A stretch of 64,000 nucleotides of DNA from the NCBI GenBank assembly GCA_963793675.1, contig CAWCBA010000002.1:372001-436000 (forward strand), read 5' to 3'. The notes under the pieces are model-generated. The model saw only the letters and a list, made by a program, of their open reading frames with translations, searched no databases and was not told where the DNA came from. Positions 17,115 through 25,842 of this stretch are shown in pieces. Every line of letters begins with the position of its first letter. Within the stretch, counting starts at the first letter, position 1. The DNA is from RPQJ01 sp963793675 (GTDB lineage Bacteria > Pseudomonadota > Gammaproteobacteria > Steroidobacterales > Steroidobacteraceae). A program made the translations under genes and the position numbers.

Positions 17115-19523
17115 ATGAGCTCTGCGGACGTCTACGACTCCAGTAAAATCAAAGTCTTAAAAGGCCTCGATGCGGTCCGCAAGCGCCCCGGAATGTACAT
17201 CGGTGACACCGATGACGGCTCTGGTTTGCACCACATGGTCTTCGAGGTCCTGGACAACTCGATCGACGAGGCGCTCGCCGGCCACTGCACCAACATCACG
17301 GTCACCATCCACGCGGACCAGTCCGTCACGGTGCAGGATGACGGCCGTGGAATTCCTGTGGATATCCATCCGGAGGAGGGCGTCTCGGCGGCCGAAGTCA
17401 TCCTCACCGTCCTGCACGCGGGCGGGAAGTTCGATGACTCGTCGTACAAGGTTTCGGGGGGGCTGCACGGCGTCGGCGTGTCGGTCGTCAACGCGCTGTC
17501 CGAGACCCTGAACCTCACGATTTATCGCGACGGCAAGGTCTACACGCAGGAGTATCGCCTGGGTGAACCGGTCTCGCCGCTTGCGGTGACGGGCACCAGC
17601 GACAAGCGTGGCACGACGATCCGTTTCAAGCCCAGCGACACCATCTTCACCAACATCGAGTTCGAGTACGAGATCCTGCAGAAGCGCCTGCGTGAACTCT
17701 CGTTCCTGAATTCCGGTGTGCGCATCGAACTGGTCGACGAGCGCGACGAGCGCCGCGAGACCTTCCACTACGAAGGCGGCATCAAGGAATTCGTCAAATA
17801 CCTGAACCGCAGCAAAACTGCAGTTCACGAATCGATTTTCTGGTTTCGCGGCGAGCGCGACGGCGTCGTCGTCGAAATTGCGCTGCAGTGGAACGACTCC
17901 TACGCGGAGACGATGTACTGCTTCACCAACAACATCCCGCAGAAGGACGGCGGCACTCACCTCGCCGGGTTCCGCGCAGCGCTGACGCGCACGCTGAACG
18001 ACTACATCGAAGGCGAGATGGCGAACAAGAAGGACAAGGTGCCGACCACGGGCGACGACTCGCGCGAAGGTCTCACCGCCGTCCTGTCCGTGAAACTGAG
18101 CGACCCGAAGTTCTCGTCGCAGACCAAGGACAAGCTGGTCTCGTCGGAAGTGAAGAGCGTGGTCGAGGCGATCGCGAGCGAAAAGCTCGGCGAATTCCTG
18201 CTCGAGCAACCCGCGCAGGCCAAGGCCATCGTCAACAAGATCATTGACGCGGCGCGCGCGCGCGAAGCCGCGCGCAAGGCGCGCGAACTCACTCGCCGCA
18301 AGGGCGCGCTCGACATCGCCGGCCTGCCTGGCAAGCTGGCCGACTGCCAGGAAAAGGACCCGGCGAAGTCGGAACTGTTCATCGTCGAAGGTGATTCCGC
18401 AGGCGGCTCCGCCAAGCAGGGCCGTGATCGGCGCACGCAGGCCATCCTGCCGCTGAAGGGCAAGATCCTCAACGTCGAACGCGCGCGCTTCGACAAGATG
18501 CTGTCGTCGGCGGAAGTCGGCACGCTGATCACCGCGCTCGGTTGCGGCATCGGCAAGGACGAGCTCGATCTCGCCAAGCTGCGCTACCACCGCATCATCA
18601 TCATGACCGACGCCGACGTGGACGGCTCGCACATCCGCACGCTGCTGCTGACGTTCTTCTACCGGCAGATCCCGAACCTGATCGAGCGGGGCCACGTCTA
18701 CATCGCGCAGCCGCCGCTCTACAAGGTGAAGAAGGGCAAGAGCGAGAACTACGTCAAGGACGATGTCGAGCTCAACCAGATCCTGCTGCGCACGGCGCTC
18801 GAAGGCGCTTCGCTCGTGGTTCGCGATTCGTCGGTGCCGATGCAGGACGGCGCGCTCGAAACGCTGGCCCGCAAGTACATGGATTTCCAGAACGCGGTGC
18901 GCAAGTCGCCCCGGCGTTACGACTCGCACGTGCTCGAGCAGATGCTGCACCTGCCGGAGATCGGCGTCGCCGACCGCGAAGACCCGGCGAAGCTGACCAC
19001 CTGGGGTGCGCAGCTTGAGAAGATGCTGAACGACATCCCGCAGGCCGGGCGCCACTACACGGTCACGCTGCAGCCGGGCACGCCGCCGCACCTCGTGGTC
19101 ACGCGCGTGGAACACGGCAACGCGGTCGAGAAGCACCTGCACCGCGAGTTTTTCAATTCGAGCGAATACCGCCGTATCACCGATCTTTCGCGCACCCTGG
19201 TCGGCCTGTTCGGCGCCGGCGCCATCGTGCGTCGCGGCGACAACGAGCAGACCGTCGACAGCTTCAAGGAAGCCATCAACTGGCTGCTCGACGAAGCGCG
19301 GCGCGGCCAGACGATCCAGCGCTACAAGGGTCTCGGCGAGATGAACCCCGAGCAGCTTTGGGACACCACCATCAATCCCGAAACACGCCGGCTGGTGCAG
19401 GTGCGCATCGAAGACGCGCACGTCGCGAACGAACTGTTCTCGACGCTGATGGGTGACGAAGTCGAACCCAGGCGCGAGTTCATCGAACGGAACGCGCTGC
19501 TGGTGTCGAACCTCGACGTTTGA
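17115..19523 (+). CDS. gyrB: DNA gyrase subunit B
   Basis: ATPase subunit of gyrase; 802 residues, close to E. coli (804). GHKL ATPase domain with DNSIDEALAGH and GGLHGVGVSVVNALS, transducer domain, then TOPRIM with EGDSAGGSAKQGRDRR and DADVDGSHIRTLLLTFFYR, and the C-terminal QRYKGLGEMNPEQLW motif. It includes the roughly 170-residue insert typical of proteobacterial GyrB. The start at 17115 opens MSSADVYDSSKIKVLKGLDAVRKRPGM. Last gene of the dnaA-dnaN-recF-gyrB cluster. Confidence 0.98.
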   Translation: MSSADVYDSSKIKVLKGLDAVRKRPGMYIGDTDDGSGLHHMVFEVLDNSIDEALAGHCTNITVTIHADQSVTVQDDGRGIPVDIHPEEGVSAAEVILTVLHAGGKFDDSSYKVSGGLHGVGVSVVNALSETLNLTIYRDGKVYTQEYRLGEPVSPLAVTGTSDKRGTTIRFKPSDTIFTNIEFEYEILQKRLRELSFLNSGVRIELVDERDERRETFHYEGGIKEFVKYLNRSKTAVHESIFWFRGERDGVVVEIALQWNDSYAETMYCFTNNIPQKDGGTHLAGFRAALTRTLNDYIEGEMANKKDKVPTTGDDSREGLTAVLSVKLSDPKFSSQTKDKLVSSEVKSVVEAIASEKLGEFLLEQPAQAKAIVNKIIDAARAREAARKARELTRRKGALDIAGLPGKLADCQEKDPAKSELFIVEGDSAGGSAKQGRDRRTQAILPLKGKILNVERARFDKMLSSAEVGTLITALGCGIGKDELDLAKLRYHRIIIMTDADVDGSHIRTLLLTFFYRQIPNLIERGHVYIAQPPLYKVKKGKSENYVKDDVELNQILLRTALEGASLVVRDSSVPMQDGALETLARKYMDFQNAVRKSPRRYDSHVLEQMLHLPEIGVADREDPAKLTTWGAQLEKMLNDIPQAGRHYTVTLQPGTPPHLVVTRVEHGNAVEKHLHREFFNSSEYRRITDLSRTLVGLFGAGAIVRRGDNEQTVDSFKEAINWLLDEARRGQTIQRYKGLGEMNPEQLWDTTINPETRRLVQVRIEDAHVANELFSTLMGDEVEPRREFIERNALLVSNLDV

Positions 19524-19537
19524 CGCTGATTGCAGGT

Positions 19538-19924
19538 CTACACCGCGAAGTACCACGTGCCGGCGGCGAGGTTCGTCAGCGGTGAGTTGTCCGTGTTGGA
19601 GGTCGGCGGCGTCCATGAGATCGTCGTCGACCCGGTTCCGGTCTGCACCGACTGCACCGCAATCGTGAAGCCAGGCAGCTACGCACTTGTTGCGCCATCC
19701 GACACCATGATGACGATGCCGGAGTAGCTGCCGACATCGCTGGCGCTCGGAGTGCCCGAGAGCCGGCCGGTGCTGGGGCTGAAGGTCGCCCAGTCGGGTC
19801 GGTTCTCGATGCGGAACGTCGGCCCGGATCCACCGGGCCCGCCTCCGCAGGCCGCAACGAGCGCGACAGCAGCCGTTAGCGAAATCCGCTTCCAGAAGCT
19901 TGAGTTTCCCATCACGTACTTCAT
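19538..19924 (-). pseudogene. decayed lipoprotein with Ig-like and FN3 remnants
   Basis: From 19924 the frame opens with a lipoprotein signal (lipobox VAAC before GGGPGG) and an Ig-like segment (RPDWATFSPSTGRLSGTPSASDVGSYSG...IMVSDGATSA). It then hits TAG at 19681-19679. The same frame continues without shift as LPGFTIAVQSVQTGTGSTTI, SWTPPTSNTDNSPLTNLA, AGTWYFAV and stops at 19538. Homologous proteins continue SPLTNLAGY... with a full FN3 domain, so the NLA/AGTWYF junction looks like an internal collapse between two similar short stretches. One nonsense change plus an internal deletion indicate a true pseudogene. Converges on gyrB. Confidence 0.7.
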
Positions 19925-20069
19925 GCCAGCAAGGCCAGCGGCGCGCAGGACAGAATCCGGAACCGAGGAAGCTCAGCAAGGACCGGCATTATGTTCAAAG
20001 GAAGCATAACGCCATACCGGCACTGGGCAACCCCGCTATCCAGGACATCCGTCCCGCGGACCGGAGGCT

Positions 20070-20945
20070 TTACGTGCCTGCTTCTTGGCAGGTTTGCCTT
20101 TGTAGAGAACCAGCCGGTCGGCAGTACGCATGCGCGGCGCGGCGTTGCGCCCGGTCGTGCGCGTTCGCCGTTCGCATGGAAGAAGTCGCAATCGAAGTCC
20201 GGATTTTCGAGTCGGTGGACTGTAATCTGGAGCGCAAAACATGGTGGCGGCGTCTCAGGATCATCAATCGCACGCTCGCCACGATTGGCCCAAGCAGATG
20301 ATCCTGGCCGGAATCGATTCTGCTCCAGACTGAGCGGGGCGCGAGGTGCAGACCCCGTGGACTATGGGTAACGCGTGCGGCGAGGTACGGGTCCAGTCGC
20401 GCCAACAGCTGGTACGCGAGATACGAGCGCAACGACTGCCACCAGCGGCGTCCGCGCCGCCAGCGCAGTAGATCGAGCGTGTCGGCATGCCGGCGGTCGC
20501 TCTCGAATTCGGCACGCAGCCGGGCCGCGAGTGCAGCGGACGGTATCCGCAGCAGCAACTCGTAGTTGATCAGCAGGCTGCGCACGTCGAGGTTGCTCGA
20601 GCCCACGTACACCACGTCGTCGAGTACCAGCGCCTTTGCGTGGACGATCTGCGGGCGGTAGCAGTGGATCCTGAGGCCTGCCCGCAGGAAGCGCGTGAAC
20701 AGCCGCTCGCTGGCCCAGCGCGAGACCGGCACGTCGCTGCGTTCTCCGAGCATGATCTCGGCCTCGGCACGTCGCGCTGCATCCCGGATCGCGGCGCCGA
20801 TGCGCCGCGACGGCAGGAGGTACGCGGCCCAGACCAGCATCTTTCGCGCGGCGCGGATGTCGCACAGCAGCCGAACCGGTCGCGAGCTCGGCCGTGGGGC
20901 AGCCCGAGCTCGGAGAGCAGTAATTCGGGCTGGCCCGTGCGCCAC
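20070..20945 (-). pseudogene. C-terminal half of a cardiolipin synthase B-like phospholipase D protein
   Basis: The open frame (GTG at 20945) matches only the second half of ClsB-type enzymes: SRPVRLLCDIRAARKMLVWAAYLLPSRR, SDVPVSRWASERLFTRFLRAG, then the second HKD motif HAKALVLDD with VGSSNLDVRSLLINYE. The first HKD half is missing; upstream DNA (20946-21230) shows at most a short remnant in another frame. About 100 residues after ARLDPYLAARV are unrelated in character, suggesting the frame reads past the native end. A single HKD half cannot form the normal two-motif active site unless it dimerises. Most likely a gene fragment. Confidence 0.6.
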
Positions 20946-21250
20946 ATGCAGGCGTAGGCGATGCTGCCGCCAGTGAGCAGCTCCGGAGCAGGCGCGCGCG
21001 CGTGGTGTTCGATGTCGGCCATCGGCCGATGGTGCCTGTCATCGGTCGCGGTGCGCCAGCTCGGGCAGCGCAAGCAACGGAGACTCGCGGCACCGGGCGT
21101 CCCATCTATCGTGCTGCCGAGCGGCGACTCGGCGGGCTTGGCGATCAGCGGTGCGCCGTCGAGGCACACGCCCTGCGGGCGGCTTGAAACCTGCGCTGCG
21201 GCCGTGCGATAGACTGCGGACTCCGTTGCTCAACCGAGCCAGCTGCCATC
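20946..21250. other. intergenic, no intact gene
   Basis: About 300 bases between the phospholipase D fragment and the cation exchanger. A minus-strand stretch starting at 21020 (MADIEHHARAPAPELLTGG) could be the N-terminal scrap of the same broken cardiolipin synthase, but the match is too short to assert. The exchanger promoter should lie in the last 60 bases. Nothing else recognised. Confidence 0.4.
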
Positions 21251-22339
21251 ATGCTGATCCACGCCCTGTTCTTCCTGTTGGGCCTCGCGGCCCTGGTCGT
21301 CGGCGCCGAGGCGCTGGTACGCGGCGCTTCCAAGATCGCGCTGTCGCTCGGCATCTCGCCACTTGTCGTCGGTCTCACGATCGTCGCCGTCGGTACCAGT
21401 TCGCCTGAGGTCGCGGTGTCGGTCGGCGCCGTCCTGAACGGCAACACCGACATCGCGGTCGGCAACGTCGTCGGCAGCAACGTCTTCAACGTGCTGTTCA
21501 TTCTCGGCATCAGCGCGCTGATCACGCCGCTGGTCGTGCACTCGCAGATCATCCGTCAGGAGGTGCCGATCATGATCGGCGCCTCGGTCGTGCTCGGGAT
21601 CATGATCCTCGACGGCTCGCTCGCACGCTGGGAGTCGGCCCTGCTGCTGCTGTTGCTGGTCGCCTACGTCGTGTTCCTGGTCCGCCAGTCGCGGGCCGAG
21701 AGCGCGGAGATCCGCGACGAGTATGCCGGCAGCGTGCGCGGCGCGCGCGCATGGGACAGCCACTGGGCGGTTCAGGTTCTGCTGATCGCGGCCGGCCTCG
21801 GCCTGCTGGTGCTGGGGTCCGGGTGGCTGGTTGACTCGGCAGTTGCTTTCGCACGCGCCTTCGGTGTCAGCGACCTCGTGATCGGCCTCACCATCATTGC
21901 CGCAGGCACGTCCATGCCCGAGGTCGCCACCTCGATCATGGCCGCGGTGCGCGGCGAGCGCGACATCGCGGTCGGCAACGTGATCGGCAGCAACACGTTC
22001 AACATCCTGGGTTGCCTCGGACTGTCGGGCGTCGTGGGCGCGAACGGACTCGGCATCGCCCCTGCGGTACTCAACTTCGACATCTGGGTCATGCTCGCGG
22101 TGGCGTTCGGCTGCCTGCCGGTGCTGCTCCTGCGCCAACAGATCGGCCGCAAGCGCGGCCTGCTGTTCCTTGCCTACTACGTCGCCTACGTCGTCTACCT
22201 GATCCTCGGCGCGCAACAGCACGACGCGCTCGACAAGTTCTCGGCCGTGATGATGAGCTTCGTGCTGCCGATCACCGTCGTCACGCTGGTAGCGATGGTG
22301 GTGCGGCAGCAGGAGTCGAGACCTGGACCGCACGGCTGA
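21251..22339 (+). CDS. calcium/sodium antiporter (YrbG/CaxA family)
   Basis: 362-residue inner-membrane exchanger with the two inverted NCX repeats: alpha-1 GTSSPEVAVSV with GNVVGSNVFNVLFILG, and alpha-2 GTSMPEVATSI with GNVIGSNTFNILGCLG. About ten membrane helices are visible. It expels Ca2+ in exchange for Na+ or K+. It stands alone after the decayed region; an 89-base gap follows it. Confidence 0.93.
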   Translation: MLIHALFFLLGLAALVVGAEALVRGASKIALSLGISPLVVGLTIVAVGTSSPEVAVSVGAVLNGNTDIAVGNVVGSNVFNVLFILGISALITPLVVHSQIIRQEVPIMIGASVVLGIMILDGSLARWESALLLLLLVAYVVFLVRQSRAESAEIRDEYAGSVRGARAWDSHWAVQVLLIAAGLGLLVLGSGWLVDSAVAFARAFGVSDLVIGLTIIAAGTSMPEVATSIMAAVRGERDIAVGNVIGSNTFNILGCLGLSGVVGANGLGIAPAVLNFDIWVMLAVAFGCLPVLLLRQQIGRKRGLLFLAYYVAYVVYLILGAQQHDALDKFSAVMMSFVLPITVVTLVAMVVRQQESRPGPHG

Positions 22340-22428
22340 GCCAGGCCTCGAGCCGCCGCACGATTTAACCCCGCAGAGCGCGGCCGGCCGTTTACAGGGA
22401 TGCACACCCTGCAAACGGAGTCTGAGCC

Positions 22429-23255
22429 ATGCGCGAATCGATCACCCGCCGCACATTACTGGCCACGGCAGCAGCCACAGTCCTGGCGACAGCGGTCGTC
22501 CCATTTGCCATGTCATGCGCCGATACACTCGCGCGCGTCGACGTCTACGACCGCAGCGCCGGCGAGACCTTGCCGGTCTACCGCCAGCACGGGCGCCGGT
22601 ATGTCGAAGGTCAACCCGGCAATGAGTACGCGGTCCGTATCCGCAACTGCACCGACCAGCGACTGCTGGCCGTACTGAGCGTCGACGGCGTCAACGCGGT
22701 GACCGGTGAAACCGCGTCGCCCGATCAATCGGGGTACGTCATCGAGCCCGGTGGGTATGTGACGGTACAAGGCTGGCGCAAGGACCTCGAACCGGACCGC
22801 GGCCTTCTACTTCTCCGACCCGGAAGCCTCGTACGCCGCCCGCACTGGACGACCGCACGACCTGGGCGTGATCGGCGTGGCGCTGTTTCGCGAGCGGCCG
22901 ATCGCACGCCAGGGATGGTTCAGCGGCGATCGCTGGTCGGCGTCGCCTCCGTCGCGAGAGAAGGCCGAGGCCGACGCTGTCGGGCAAAGCGGCGGACAAC
23001 CGCGCTGCAGGCGAGACAGCGGCATCGCCCGCCGCACAGCAGCCATCGCTCGGTACCGGACACGGGCGCGGGGAGTACTCGCCCGTCCAGCAGGTCGAAT
23101 TCGAACGCGCCAGCGCGCGACCGGACGAACTGGTCGCGATCCGCTACGAGCGTCGCGAGACCCTGGTCGCGATGGGTGTCCTGCCGCAGAGGCGGCATGG
23201 GTGGCGGGATCCCGATCCGTTCCCGGGCGCGCTGAGTTTCGTTCCGGATCCGTGA
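22429..23255 (+). CDS. exported protein with twin-arginine leader, two +1 frame shifts
   Basis: The leader ITRRTLLATAAATVLATAVVP has twin arginines and a hydrophobic core, so export (possibly Tat) is likely. The mature part reads ARVDVYDRSAGETLPVYRQHGRRYVEG...EYAVRIRNCTDQRLLAVLSVDGVNAVTG, an immunoglobulin-like secreted domain. Near 22798 the frame must advance one base to give AAFYFSDPEASYAARTGRPHDLGVIGVALF, and near 22985 one more to give KAADNRAAGETAASP...VEFERASARPDELVAIRYERRETLVAMGVLP, ending at the TGA at 23255. Each segment shows clean protein-like composition, so I read one gene of about 275 residues. The stop overlaps a possible GTG start of the sigma gene. Function unknown. Confidence 0.75.
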
Positions 23256-23302
23256 TCAGCGCGATTGCTGCATCCCTCGCGCCGCTCGATACTGCGCGAC
23301 GG

Positions 23303-23902
23303 ATGCACCCCCGCAACGCCGAGATGGAAACACGCGCTGACGAGGCGCTGATGCGTGCCTACGGCCAGGGCGATGCGCGGGCGTTCGAGACGCTTTATGC
23401 GCGGCACAAAGGCGCCAGCTACCGCTACTTCCTGCGCCATGCGGGCGGTGACACGGCGACGGCGGACGAACTGCACCAGGATCTCTGGCTGCGGGTGATC
23501 GGTGCGCGCGGGCGCTACGAGGCGCAGGCGAAGTTCTCGACGTGGCTGTTCACGCTCGCGCGGCATCGCCTGGTCGATCACTGGCGTGCGCGCCATGGCA
23601 TCTCGCTGGCATCCCTCGAGGACGACGCGATCCTCACGCAGGCGGAGGACAGCGCAGCCACGTCGCGCGATGGCGACGACGGTCCACTGCATGCGTCGAT
23701 CGACGCAGAGACTCGCCGCCGGCTGGTCGCGGCGCTGGCCGACGTGCCGCCGCTGCAACGGGACGCATTTCTGCTGCACATCGAGGGCGGACTCTCGCTC
23801 GACGAGATCGCGAGCCTCACCGCTACCGCGGGTGAAACGGTGAAGAGCCGCTTACGCTACGCCTACCGCCGGTTGCGCGCGACGCTGGAGGACCTGCAAT
23901 GA
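23303..23902 (+). CDS. ECF RNA polymerase sigma factor
   Basis: About 200-residue sigma-70 family factor. Region 2: ARAFETLYARHKGASYRYFLRHAGG then ADELHQDLWLRVIGARGRYEAQAKFSTWLFTLARHRLVDHWR. Region 4: LVAALADVPPLQRDAFLLHIEGGLSLDEIASLTATAGETVKSRLRYAYRRLRATLE. The start is uncertain: ATG at 23303 or 23324, or a GTG at 23252 overlapping the previous stop. The last bases overlap the next gene (ATGA), which encodes a membrane-anchored probable anti-sigma factor. It may control the preceding exported protein gene. Confidence 0.93.
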   Translation: MHPRNAEMETRADEALMRAYGQGDARAFETLYARHKGASYRYFLRHAGGDTATADELHQDLWLRVIGARGRYEAQAKFSTWLFTLARHRLVDHWRARHGISLASLEDDAILTQAEDSAATSRDGDDGPLHASIDAETRRRLVAALADVPPLQRDAFLLHIEGGLSLDEIASLTATAGETVKSRLRYAYRRLRATLEDLQ

Positions 23903-24735
23903 GCAACCACGACCGCCACGGCTCGCGTTCGTCGAACCGCGACACCGCGTTGGAAAATGCCTGGCGCGAGGCGTCGGACGAACAACCGCCGGCGCACCTC
24001 GACGCTGCGATCATCGCTGCGGCACGCAAGCCCGTCGCGAATCGCAGCGAGCAATCGAACACGGCCCCTGTCCGCGTCCAGTCGCGGAACTGGCTGGCAA
24101 AGTGGCAGCCACTGGCCGCTGCGGCCACGGTTGCGGGACTGGCATTTGTTCTCGTGCAGATGTTGCCGCGTGAACACGAGCTCGCGCCGTCGCTGCCGCG
24201 GCAGGAGTCGGCTCCGGCTCCAGCCGCGGCCGTGCCGCAGCCGCAGAGTTCGTCGGCGCGCGAAATGATCGACAACAGGCAGGCGCCCAGCGCAGACCAG
24301 ACGCTGGCCCGGCCTGAGCGTGTCGCCGTTCCCGACCGTGCACCGGCGCAAAGCGCAGTCCCCGCGCCGCCGGTTGCGCCGGCTCCGCCGGCGACGACAG
24401 CCAAGGCAACCGTCAGTGACACGCCGGCGACTGCCGACACTGCGGCAGCCCTCGGCGAAACCAGTGCCGACCGACGCAAGGCAGTGGAGCCGGAGATGGC
24501 AGGTCGAGCAGCAACCGCCGCCGCGGCAGCGCCATCGTCACCCGCCCACGCGGGAAACCTCGGCAACGCAGCACCGCTCGACGCGGCGGCATGGGCCGCA
24601 AAGATCGTAGCGTTGCACGCGGCGGGCGATCTCACCGCGGCGGAGCAAACACTGCGGGCGTTTCGGGCTGCCGATCTCGACGCGGACAGGCACCTCCCCG
24701 AGTCGCTGCGCGACTGGGCCCGGATGGTGGAGTAA
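23899..24735 (+). CDS. probable anti-sigma factor, single-pass membrane protein
   Basis: 278 residues: an N-terminal cytoplasmic segment of about 70 residues (ENAWREASDEQPPAHLDAAIIAAARK, a common start for proteobacterial anti-sigma-like partners of ECF factors), one membrane helix near 75-95 (PLAAAATVAGLAFVLVQML), then an Ala/Pro/Thr-rich periplasmic linker and a short C-terminal helical segment (AWAAKIVALHAAGDLTAAEQTLRAFRAADLDADRHLPESL). No zinc-finger HxxxCxxC is visible. The ATGA overlap with the sigma gene and the membrane topology suggest an anti-sigma role; this is inference. Confidence 0.7.
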   Translation: MSNHDRHGSRSSNRDTALENAWREASDEQPPAHLDAAIIAAARKPVANRSEQSNTAPVRVQSRNWLAKWQPLAAAATVAGLAFVLVQMLPREHELAPSLPRQESAPAPAAAVPQPQSSSAREMIDNRQAPSADQTLARPERVAVPDRAPAQSAVPAPPVAPAPPATTAKATVSDTPATADTAAALGETSADRRKAVEPEMAGRAATAAAAAPSSPAHAGNLGNAAPLDAAAWAAKIVALHAAGDLTAAEQTLRAFRAADLDADRHLPESLRDWARMVE

Positions 24736-24759
24736 GGACGCCCGCTCCATCGGCCAATG

Positions 24760-24786
24760 AAAAAGGGGCCCTCCTGCGAGGGCCCC
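24760..24786 (-). terminator. terminator between convergent anti-sigma and cytochrome c genes
   Basis: 9-bp perfect stem GGGGCCCTC (24765-24773) / GAGGGCCCC (24778-24786), 4-base loop. On the minus strand it is followed by TTTTT, so it chiefly terminates cytochrome c. It may also act on the plus strand. Confidence 0.85.
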
Positions 24787-24818
24787 TCGGTTCTCAGCGC
24801 AGTCGAAGCAGCGTCGGC

Positions 24819-25124
24819 TTACTTCGGCAGCTTCGCGTAATACGCCGCCAGGTCGGCAACGTCGGCCGGCGTCAGCTTCTTCGCGGCCTTGGCCATCTTG
24901 GCGTCCTTGGTCCGCGTTCCGTTCTGGTACTCGGTGATCGCCTTGGTGAAGTCCGCGACCGACATGCCGGCGATGGGAGCGTCGTCCTCGCCCTTGCCGT
25001 CGTCGCCGTGGCAGTCCACGCATGCTTCAGACTTGGTCTTGCCGGCGGCGGCGTCGCCCGCGTAGGACGGGCCGGCGATCAGCGCGAGTGCGGACGCCAG
25101 TGCAAGAATCGAGAGCTTGTTCAT
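24819..25124 (-). CDS. small periplasmic class I cytochrome c
   Basis: 101 residues with a cleavable signal peptide (MNKLSILALASALALIAGPSYA) and a mature domain of about 80 residues carrying the haem motif CVDCH (35-39). The axial methionine is probably Met54 in APIAGMSV. Resembles cytochrome c-553/c5-type electron carriers. The ATG at 25124 is selected because the signal peptide begins there. It probably shuttles electrons in the periplasm; the redox partner is not visible. Confidence 0.92.
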   Translation of the reverse strand: MNKLSILALASALALIAGPSYAGDAAAGKTKSEACVDCHGDDGKGEDDAPIAGMSVADFTKAITEYQNGTRTKDAKMAKAAKKLTPADVADLAAYYAKLPK

Positions 25125-25458
25125 GTACGACTTCCTCGGTATTGAAAGACCGCTTTGTAGGCGGGACATGCATTAGACCAATGGCCGCTGGTGCCTCGGA
25201 TGAGAAGTTGTACTTATATCCGCGCACGCATGCGACCAACCCCGCGAACATCCTGTCGATGTCGACGTTGTTGCTTCGCGATCCGCGCCAAGAGGCGCTT
25301 AGAAATCGTTGATCTATTGTCTCACAGAAATTGATCAAAATGTCTTGGATGTTGGCATAAATGACCAATTCATCCTGATTAGCTTGATAATCTTCAATCA
25401 TCTCCCAGGCGGGCGCGCTACCATGCGCCGAGTTCCAGGGTGACTCCCGGAGGTGCGC
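25125..25458. other. intergenic with an AT-rich patch
   Basis: About 330 bases between cytochrome c and the TfoX-N gene, which diverge. Bases 25200-25400 are much more AT-rich than the surroundings. On the minus strand an ATG at 25401 opens a frame of about 90 codons (MIEDYQANQDELVIYANIQD...), with atypical codon use, overlapping the cytochrome promoter. It has no recognised domain and a start too close to its GGGAG. I treat it as a possible foreign scrap, not a gene. Promoters of both flanking genes must lie here. Confidence 0.35.
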
Positions 25459-25842
25459 ATGGCATCGGACGTCGGTTTCGTGGAATACGTCTGCGAGCAG
25501 ATCGGCGGCGCGGGCCGCGTGACCTATCGCAAGATGTTCGGGGAGTTCGCCGTGTACTGCGACGGCAAGGTCGTCGCGCTCGTCTGCGACAACCAGTTCT
25601 TCCTCAAGCCGACCGCGGCCGGTCGCGCACTGCTCGACCGGGTGCGGGAGGCGCCGCCGTACAAGGGGGCCAAACCGTTTTTTCTGCTCGATGCCGAACT
25701 CGAGGATGCCGAACTGGCAGCTCAGCTGGTCAAGGCCACGGCCCGGGAATTGCCGCTACCCAAGGCCAGACCCGCCCGCAAGGCCGCGACCAAAGCGCCT
25801 AGAGGCCGTACTGCCGGGCGAGCAGCCAGGCCAGCGAAGTGA
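25459..25842 (+). CDS. TfoX N-terminal domain protein
   Basis: 127 residues. The first 100 match TfoX-N (FVEYVCEQIGGAGRVTYRKMFGEFAVYCDGKVVALVCDNQFFLKPT...EAPPYKGAKPFFLL), a domain shared with the competence regulator TfoX/Sxy but here without the C-terminal HhH domain. A basic Ala/Lys/Arg tail of about 30 residues follows. GGAGG stands 5 bases before the ATG at 25459, deciding the start over the GTG at 25453. The 3' end overlaps the convergent transporter gene by 44 bases. Its role in competence is not established for the stand-alone form. Confidence 0.85.
   Translation: MASDVGFVEYVCEQIGGAGRVTYRKMFGEFAVYCDGKVVALVCDNQFFLKPTAAGRALLDRVREAPPYKGAKPFFLLDAELEDAELAAQLVKATARELPLPKARPARKAATKAPRGRTAGRAARPAK

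Noticed and set aside
17157..19979. A 940-codon open frame on the strand opposite gyrB
   Set aside because: It is a mirror of gyrB codon bias in GC-rich DNA; the translation is His/Arg/Asp-rich with no domain, and gyrB is certain.
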